DNA of 10,715 nt, taken from positions 1-10,715 of the forward strand of contig DGOT01000168.1 of assembly GCA_002389465.1 (NCBI GenBank), read 5' to 3'. Below, in pieces: positions 6,589 through 10,715 of this stretch. Position numbers and translations under genes: made by a program. The number at the start of each line of letters is the position of its first letter. The first letter of the stretch is position 1. The notes under the pieces were generated by a model that was given only the letters and a program-made list of their open reading frames with translations, was not told the DNA's origin and did no database searches. This DNA comes from Bacteroidales bacterium UBA4459 (GTDB taxonomy: Bacteria > Bacteroidota > Bacteroidia > Bacteroidales > F082).

Positions 6589-6620
6589 CAATTTAATTGT
6601 AAATTAAAAAACAATATATT

Positions 6621-7115
6621 ATGTCGTTAATCAATCCGGGATTCGGTCTTGTTATTTGGATGACCATCGCATTTCTTGTCGTACTTTTTGTACTTAAAAA
6701 ATATGCATGGAAACCCATTATGAATGCGTTAAAAGAACGCGAAGATTCTATTGAAGAAGCGCTTCGTGCTGCTGACAGGGCTAAGGAAGAAATGAAAGAG
6801 ATGAAACTTGATAACGAAAAGCTGTTACGGGAAGCCAAAGATGAGCGTGATGCAATATTGCGTGAAGCACGTAAAGTGAAGGATAAAATTATTGAAGAGG
6901 CCAAAGAACAGGCGGGTAAAGAAGCATCAAATATTGTAGAAAGTGCTAAAGAAAGAATAGAAAATGAAAAGAAAGCAGCGCTGACGGAAATTAAAAATAC
7001 CATTGCGGTTTACTCTATTAAGATTTCTGAGAAAGTTTTGAGGGAAGAGTTAAAAGACAAGAAGAAGCAGGAAGAATATATCCAGAGGTTGCTGAAAGAA
7101 ACAAGTTTAAACTAA
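6621..7115 (+). CDS. atpF: F1Fo ATP synthase subunit b (peripheral stalk)
   Basis: Subunit b is a membrane-anchored stator that holds the alpha3-beta3 head via delta. The 164 residues are a normal family length. A short N-terminus (MSLINPGFG) is followed by one membrane helix (about 8-26), the family motif KKYAWKPIMNALKERE (26-41) at the membrane interface, and a long, charged, alanine-rich coiled coil (about 40-150) ending in EYIQRLLKETSLN. Only one b gene is seen, so a homodimer is expected. The start lies 85 nt after atpE, behind the hairpin, and the immediate leader is A/T-rich without a Shine-Dalgarno sequence. atpH begins 16 nt after the stop codon. Confidence 0.97.
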   Translation: MSLINPGFGLVIWMTIAFLVVLFVLKKYAWKPIMNALKEREDSIEEALRAADRAKEEMKEMKLDNEKLLREAKDERDAILREARKVKDKIIEEAKEQAGKEASNIVESAKERIENEKKAALTEIKNTIAVYSIKISEKVLREELKDKKKQEEYIQRLLKETSLN

Positions 7116-7119
7116 GCAT

Positions 7120-7125
7120 AGGAGA
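7120..7125 (+). promoter_or_regulatory. Shine-Dalgarno sequence upstream of atpH
   Basis: AGGAGA lies 6 nt before the atpH ATG at 7132 and supports this start. It stands out because the other genes in the window have no recognisable Shine-Dalgarno sequence. Confidence 0.65.
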
Positions 7126-7131
7126 ACTAGA

Positions 7132-7689
7132 ATGAAATCTTCATTATTGGCAAAGAGGTATGCTCAGGCACTTTTCGATCTTGCAGTTGAAATGAAACAA
7201 CTGGAAGATGTTGCTATAGATATGCTGTTGATTAACTCGGTCCTTGACGAGAGCCGGGAACTGAGGAAAGTTTTAGATAACCCCGTTCTTGACGATTATA
7301 AAAAAGTCAGAATCATGGACAGCCTGTTTGGCGAAAAGACACAAAAGCTGACATTGAAATTTCTCCATCTGATCATTAAAAAAGGGCGCGAAGGCATTTT
7401 AATACAAACCTGTAAAGCCTTTGATGTAATTTATAAGGAGTACATGAACATCATGCCTGTGACGCTTACCACTGCTTCGGAAATAAACGAAAAAACAAAA
7501 AAAGAAATATTAGACAAACTTGCACAGATAACCGAGAAAAAACTAGAGGTAACCGAAATAATTGATCCGGACATCATCGCCGGATTCAAACTTGATTTTG
7601 AAGATTATCAATACAACAACAGCGTGAAAGTCCAGCTGCAACGGCTGGCAAAAGTTTTTTCTGACAATCTTTATGTAAGCAAAATTTAA
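7132..7689 (+). CDS. atpH: F1Fo ATP synthase subunit delta (OSCP-like)
   Basis: Delta caps the F1 head and binds the peripheral stalk. The 185-residue protein has the usual layout. The N-terminal helical domain opens with KRYAQALFDLAVE (8-20) and carries the conserved NPVLDDYKKVRIMDSLFGEK segment (about 65-84). The C-terminal part includes LTTASEINEKTKKEILDKL (about 112-130) and IIDPDIIAGFKLDFEDY (about 142-158), the delta-family signature, followed by VQLQRLAKVF. It sits in the standard atpF-H-A order, 16 nt after atpF and 20 nt before atpA, with a recognisable Shine-Dalgarno sequence. No odd features are seen. Confidence 0.96.
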   Translation: MKSSLLAKRYAQALFDLAVEMKQLEDVAIDMLLINSVLDESRELRKVLDNPVLDDYKKVRIMDSLFGEKTQKLTLKFLHLIIKKGREGILIQTCKAFDVIYKEYMNIMPVTLTTASEINEKTKKEILDKLAQITEKKLEVTEIIDPDIIAGFKLDFEDYQYNNSVKVQLQRLAKVFSDNLYVSKI

Positions 7690-7709
7690 CTAAAAAGAAA
7701 TACACGTAT

Positions 7710-9293
7710 ATGGCAGACATTAAACCGGCAGAAGTATCGGCCATTTTAAGAAAAGAATTAGCGGGCTTCGAAACGGAAGCCGTACTGGAAGAGATAGGAA
7801 CAGTGCTTCAGATAGGTGACGGAACCGCCCGTATTTACGGCATGACCAATGCTGAAGCCAACGAATTGGTTGAATTTGAAAAAACAGGGCTTAAAGGGAT
7901 CGTTCTGAACCTGGAGGAAGATAATGTGGGCGTGGTTTTGTTGGGTGAAGTAGAAGACATCAACGAAGGGGATAAAGTACGCCGTACCGGAAAGATAGCT
8001 TCCATCAATGTGGGAGAAGGTTTGTTGGGCCGTGTTATCAACACCCTGGGCGAGCCTTTGGACGGAAAAGGTGAAATAAAAGGCGAAACCTTCGAGATGC
8101 CATTGGAGCGCAAAGCTCCCGGGGTTATCTACCGCCAGCCGGTAAACGAGCCGCTGCAAACAGGTATCAAAGCCGTGGATGCTATGATCCCTATTGGTCG
8201 TGGACAGCGTGAGCTGATTATTGGCGACCGCCAGACAGGAAAAACAGCTATCGCTATTGATACCATTATCAACCAGAAAGAATTTTACGAAAAGGGAGAA
8301 CCGGTTTATTGTATTTATGTGGCGTCTGGCCAGAAAGGTTCTACCGTAGCCAACATCCAGAAAACACTGGAAGACCATGGAGCCATGGCGTATACGGTGA
8401 TCGTCATTGCGACAGCATCTGACCCGGCTGCTATGCAGTTTTATGCTCCCTTTGCAGGAGCTGCCATAGGTGAGTTTTTTCGCGATACAGGCCGGCCGGC
8501 TCTTGTAATATATGACGACCTCTCAAAACAGGCCGTAGCTTATCGTGAAGTATCCCTTCTGTTGCGTCGGCCTCCCGGACGTGAAGCTTATCCGGGTGAT
8601 GTATTCTACCTTCATTCGCGCCTGCTGGAAAGAGCAGCAAAGATTATCGAATCGGATGAGATTGCCCGGAACATGAACGACATACCGGAAAGTATAAAAG
8701 ACATGGTGAAAGGCGGTGGTTCATTAACGGCACTTCCGATCATCGAAACACAGGCCGGTGATGTTTCAGCATATATTCCCACCAACGTGATTTCCATTAC
8801 CGACGGACAGATATTCCTGGAGAGCAACCTCTTTAATGCCGGTATCCGCCCTGCGATTAACGTAGGTATCTCCGTATCGCGGGTTGGTGGTAATGCACAA
8901 ATCAAATCGATGAAAAAGGTGGCTGGCACCCTGAAACTCGACCAGGCACAATACCGTGAGCTGGAAGCTTTTGCCAAGTTTGGTTCCGACCTCGACCCGG
9001 CAACGATGGCTACGCTTGAAAAAGGTAAAAGAAATGTGGAAATACTGAAGCAAGATCAGTATTCACCCATGACCGTAGAACACCAGATCGCTATCATCTT
9101 TTGTGGTACGCAAAACCTGTTGAGGGATGTTCCGGTGAGAAGTATTTCTGATTTTGAAGTGGAATATCTACATTACCTTGATACACATCATGCCGAAGCG
9201 CTGAAAACGCTTAAAGAAGGCAAACTGACGGATGAGGTAGTTGAAATTATGACAAAAGCGGCAAAAGATATTGCCCATAAATACAAAGAATAA
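7710..9293 (+). CDS. atpA: F1Fo ATP synthase subunit alpha
   Basis: Alpha alternates with beta in the F1 head and carries the non-catalytic nucleotide sites and the arginine finger. The 527 residues are of family length. Motifs in order: IGDGTARIYG (35-44) in the beta-barrel, GRVINTLGEPLDG (107-119), P-loop GDRQTGKT (172-179), LVIYDDLSKQAVAYREVSL (265-283, Walker B), RRPPGREAYPGDVFYLHSRL (286-305), ISITDGQIFLE (361-371) and the arginine finger R391 in SVSRVGGNAQ. The segment around NMNDIPESIKDMVKGGG (321-337) is somewhat longer than I recall for E. coli. The ATG lies 20 nt after atpH in an A-rich leader, and atpG follows after 15 nt. Confidence 0.99.
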   Translation: MADIKPAEVSAILRKELAGFETEAVLEEIGTVLQIGDGTARIYGMTNAEANELVEFEKTGLKGIVLNLEEDNVGVVLLGEVEDINEGDKVRRTGKIASINVGEGLLGRVINTLGEPLDGKGEIKGETFEMPLERKAPGVIYRQPVNEPLQTGIKAVDAMIPIGRGQRELIIGDRQTGKTAIAIDTIINQKEFYEKGEPVYCIYVASGQKGSTVANIQKTLEDHGAMAYTVIVIATASDPAAMQFYAPFAGAAIGEFFRDTGRPALVIYDDLSKQAVAYREVSLLLRRPPGREAYPGDVFYLHSRLLERAAKIIESDEIARNMNDIPESIKDMVKGGGSLTALPIIETQAGDVSAYIPTNVISITDGQIFLESNLFNAGIRPAINVGISVSRVGGNAQIKSMKKVAGTLKLDQAQYRELEAFAKFGSDLDPATMATLEKGKRNVEILKQDQYSPMTVEHQIAIIFCGTQNLLRDVPVRSISDFEVEYLHYLDTHHAEALKTLKEGKLTDEVVEIMTKAAKDIAHKYKE

Positions 9294-9308
9294 CGATCGA
9301 TTTAGCAA

Positions 9309-10199
9309 ATGGCCAATTTAAAAGAAGTACGTGTACGAATTGCTTCGGTAAAATCAACCAGGCAGATCACCAGCGCTATGAAAATGGTGGCAGCCTCCAA
9401 ATTGCGGAGAGCGCAGAATGCTATCCTGGGAATGAGGCCTTATGCCCTGAAATTGCAGGAGATTATGGAAAACCTCAGCAGCGGCCTTGATGGTTCGGAA
9501 GAAGGAATTTACGCAGAAGACCGGGGCAATCATAACGTGTTACTCGTGCCCGTCACGTCAAACCGCGGATTATGCGGCGCTTTTAATGCCAACATTATTA
9601 AAGAAACCATCAATTACATCCATAACGAGTTAAGTTCGCAACACAAAGCCGGTAATGTGGAACTTTATTGTATCGGTAAAAAAGGTTCGGATATTTTTAA
9701 ATCGAGAGGATATAAAATAGCAGAGATAAACACACACATTTTTGATGAGCTGACTTTTGACAATTCGGTGAAGATATCCCAGGAATTGATGGAATCATTT
9801 GTTAGCCGGAAATACGACAAGATCATCCTGATTTACAATCAGTTTAAAAATGCAGCTGTCCAGATGCTGCAGGTAGAACAATTCCTACCGGTTTCGAAAC
9901 CAGAAGTGGAGCAAGTAACTGAAAAAACGGAAGTTAAAGCAAATTACATTTTTGAGCCGAATAAGGAAGAAATTCTGGAGGCTTTGGTGCCTAAATCAAT
10001 CAAAGTACAATTGTACAAAGCATTGGCCGATAGTTTTGCCGCTGAACATGGAGCGCGTATGACAGCTATGCATCAGGCTACCGAAAATGCCGATGCGTTG
10101 ATCAAAGACCTGAACCTATCGTACAACAAGGCACGTCAGGCAGCTATTACCAATGAGATCCTTGAAATCGTTAGTGGTGCCGAAGCTCTAAAAGGATAA
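9309..10199 (+). CDS. atpG: F1Fo ATP synthase subunit gamma
   Basis: Gamma is the rotating central shaft linking the c-ring to the catalytic sites. At 296 residues it is of usual length. The N-terminal coiled-coil helix has the conserved IASVKSTRQITSAMKMVAASKLRRAQ stretch (about 11-36). The middle contains VTSNRGLCGAFNANI (about 82-96), the Rossmann-like domain landmark. The C-terminal helix runs through EHGARMTAMHQATENADALI, then LNLSYNKARQAAITNEILEIVSGAEAL, the family signature that reaches into the alpha3-beta3 bearing. It is the last atp gene: the stop codon at 10197-10199 is followed within about 20 nt by an intrinsic terminator. Confidence 0.98.
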   Translation: MANLKEVRVRIASVKSTRQITSAMKMVAASKLRRAQNAILGMRPYALKLQEIMENLSSGLDGSEEGIYAEDRGNHNVLLVPVTSNRGLCGAFNANIIKETINYIHNELSSQHKAGNVELYCIGKKGSDIFKSRGYKIAEINTHIFDELTFDNSVKISQELMESFVSRKYDKIILIYNQFKNAAVQMLQVEQFLPVSKPEVEQVTEKTEVKANYIFEPNKEEILEALVPKSIKVQLYKALADSFAAEHGARMTAMHQATENADALIKDLNLSYNKARQAAITNEILEIVSGAEALKG

Positions 10200-10218
10200 C
10201 GTTATATAACGATACCTG

Positions 10219-10250
10219 AAAACGTATAACGGCTTGTTATGCGTTTTTTT
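10219..10250 (+). terminator. Intrinsic terminator of the atpB-E-F-H-A-G unit
   Basis: AAAACGTATAAC (10219-10230) pairs with GTTATGCGTTTT (10236-10247) through one U-G wobble, around a GGCTT loop, and runs into a T-tract (10244-10250). A perfect 12-nt palindrome, CGTTATATAACG, sits just upstream at 10200-10211 directly after the stop codon; it shares sequence with the stem and could pair with it as an alternative. Confidence 0.88.
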
Positions 10251-10266
10251 ATTTCTTTTACCTTTG
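10234..10266 (+). promoter_or_regulatory. Predicted Bacteroidota-type promoter for the ferritin gene
   Basis: TACCTTTG (10259-10266) is an exact match to the TAnnTTTG -7 consensus. A TTG (10234-10236) lies 22 nt upstream as a -33-like element, inside the atpG terminator. The start point would be near 10272, about 20 nt before the ATG. No Fur-like palindrome was recognised nearby. Confidence 0.65.
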
Positions 10267-10292
10267 TAAATCAAAACTTAAACCTGAATAAA

Positions 10293-10715
10293 ATGAACCA
10301 AAACGTAGAAAACACTTTGAACGACCAAGTAAGAAAAGAAGAGTATTCCTCCCGTTTATACCTGGCTATGGCCATATGGTGTGAAGCTAACGGTTATCCC
10401 GGTGCCGCCACTTTTTTGTATGAACATGCCGATGAAGAACGCATGCACATGCTGAAACTGGTTCATTATGTGAACGACCGGGGTGGACATGCAAAGTTGC
10501 TGAAGGTAGAAGTGCCGCCACTCAATTATAATTCATTAACGGAAATTTTTACAGAGATACTGAAACACGAAAAATTCATTACTGAATCCATCAACAGTTT
10601 GTACCAGGTGACGATGGACGAGAAAGATTATACGACATCAAACTTCTTGCAATGGTTCATTACCGAGCAAATTGAAGAAGAAAGTCTGTTCAGTACGATA
10701 CTGGATAAAATGAAA
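10293..10715 (+). CDS. Bacterial ferritin (FtnA-like), C-terminus cut by window edge
   Basis: Ferritin oxidises Fe(II) and stores it as a mineral core inside a 24-subunit cytosolic shell. The 141 visible codons start at ATG 10293 and run open to the window end; related proteins are about 160-180 residues, so only the last helices are missing. Residues corresponding to the E. coli FtnA ferroxidase centre are all present: E16 (KEEYSS region), E49 and H52 (ADEERMHM), E93 (LKHEKF), Q126 and E129 (TEQIEEE). The highly similar NFLQWFITEQIEEE stretch (117-130) also distinguishes it from haem-containing bacterioferritin and from Dps. It has its own promoter after the atpG terminator and is not part of the atp unit. 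The symbol ftnA would be by similarity only. Confidence 0.95.
   Translation, partial: MNQNVENTLNDQVRKEEYSSRLYLAMAIWCEANGYPGAATFLYEHADEERMHMLKLVHYVNDRGGHAKLLKVEVPPLNYNSLTEIFTEILKHEKFITESINSLYQVTMDEKDYTTSNFLQWFITEQIEEESLFSTILDKMK

Noticed and set aside
1..10715. CRISPR arrays, tRNA/rRNA genes, insertion sequences, phage or defence genes
   Set aside because: No direct repeat series, transposase-like ORF, terminal repeat pair or RNA gene was recognised; nearly all of the window is accounted for by housekeeping genes.

Overview
The window is an ordinary, well-preserved piece of a bacterial chromosome centred on the F1Fo ATP synthase genes. It most likely comes from the phylum Bacteroidota, perhaps a Bacteroidales/Marinilabiliales-like lineage. 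Four things point there: atpD-atpC is separate from and ahead of atpB-E-F-H-A-G; the epsilon subunit is very short and subunit a has a signal-peptide-bearing N-terminal extension; promoter-like sequences resemble the TAnnTTTG (-7) element of that phylum, with A/T-rich leaders and almost no Shine-Dalgarno sequences; and there is a small type-II lipoprotein. The lineage is an inference from these traits, not from a database search.

Layout. Positions 1-2410 hold three genes on the minus strand, read right to left: thiL (thiamine-monophosphate kinase), a TauE/SafE-family permease, and the N-terminal half of an exported plant-type asparaginase/isoaspartyl peptidase that runs off the left edge. Gaps of 3 and 5 nt suggest one operon. 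A 150-nt divergent promoter region separates it from atpD (beta) and atpC (epsilon) on the plus strand, which end at a strong bidirectional terminator (about 4342-4380). A minus-strand gene for a SnoaL/NTF2-like lipoprotein follows (4400-4897). After a 217-nt divergent intergenic region comes the second atp unit, atpB-E-F-H-A-G (a, c, b, delta, alpha, gamma; 5115-10199), closed by an intrinsic terminator. A ferritin gene begins at 10293 and runs off the right edge.

Together the eight atp genes encode a complete F-type synthase: F1 (alpha, beta, gamma, delta, epsilon) and Fo (a, b, c). No atpI-like gene is seen. The c subunit keeps an essential glutamate but lacks the Na+ ligand signature, so H+ coupling is predicted.

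I found no previously undescribed system. The points most worth a second look are the antisense lipoprotein gene splitting the atp genes, the epsilon subunit with no C-terminal domain, the long acidic/His-rich extracytoplasmic N-terminus of subunit a, a strong non-terminator hairpin between atpE and atpF, and the overlap of the ferritin promoter with the atpG terminator.
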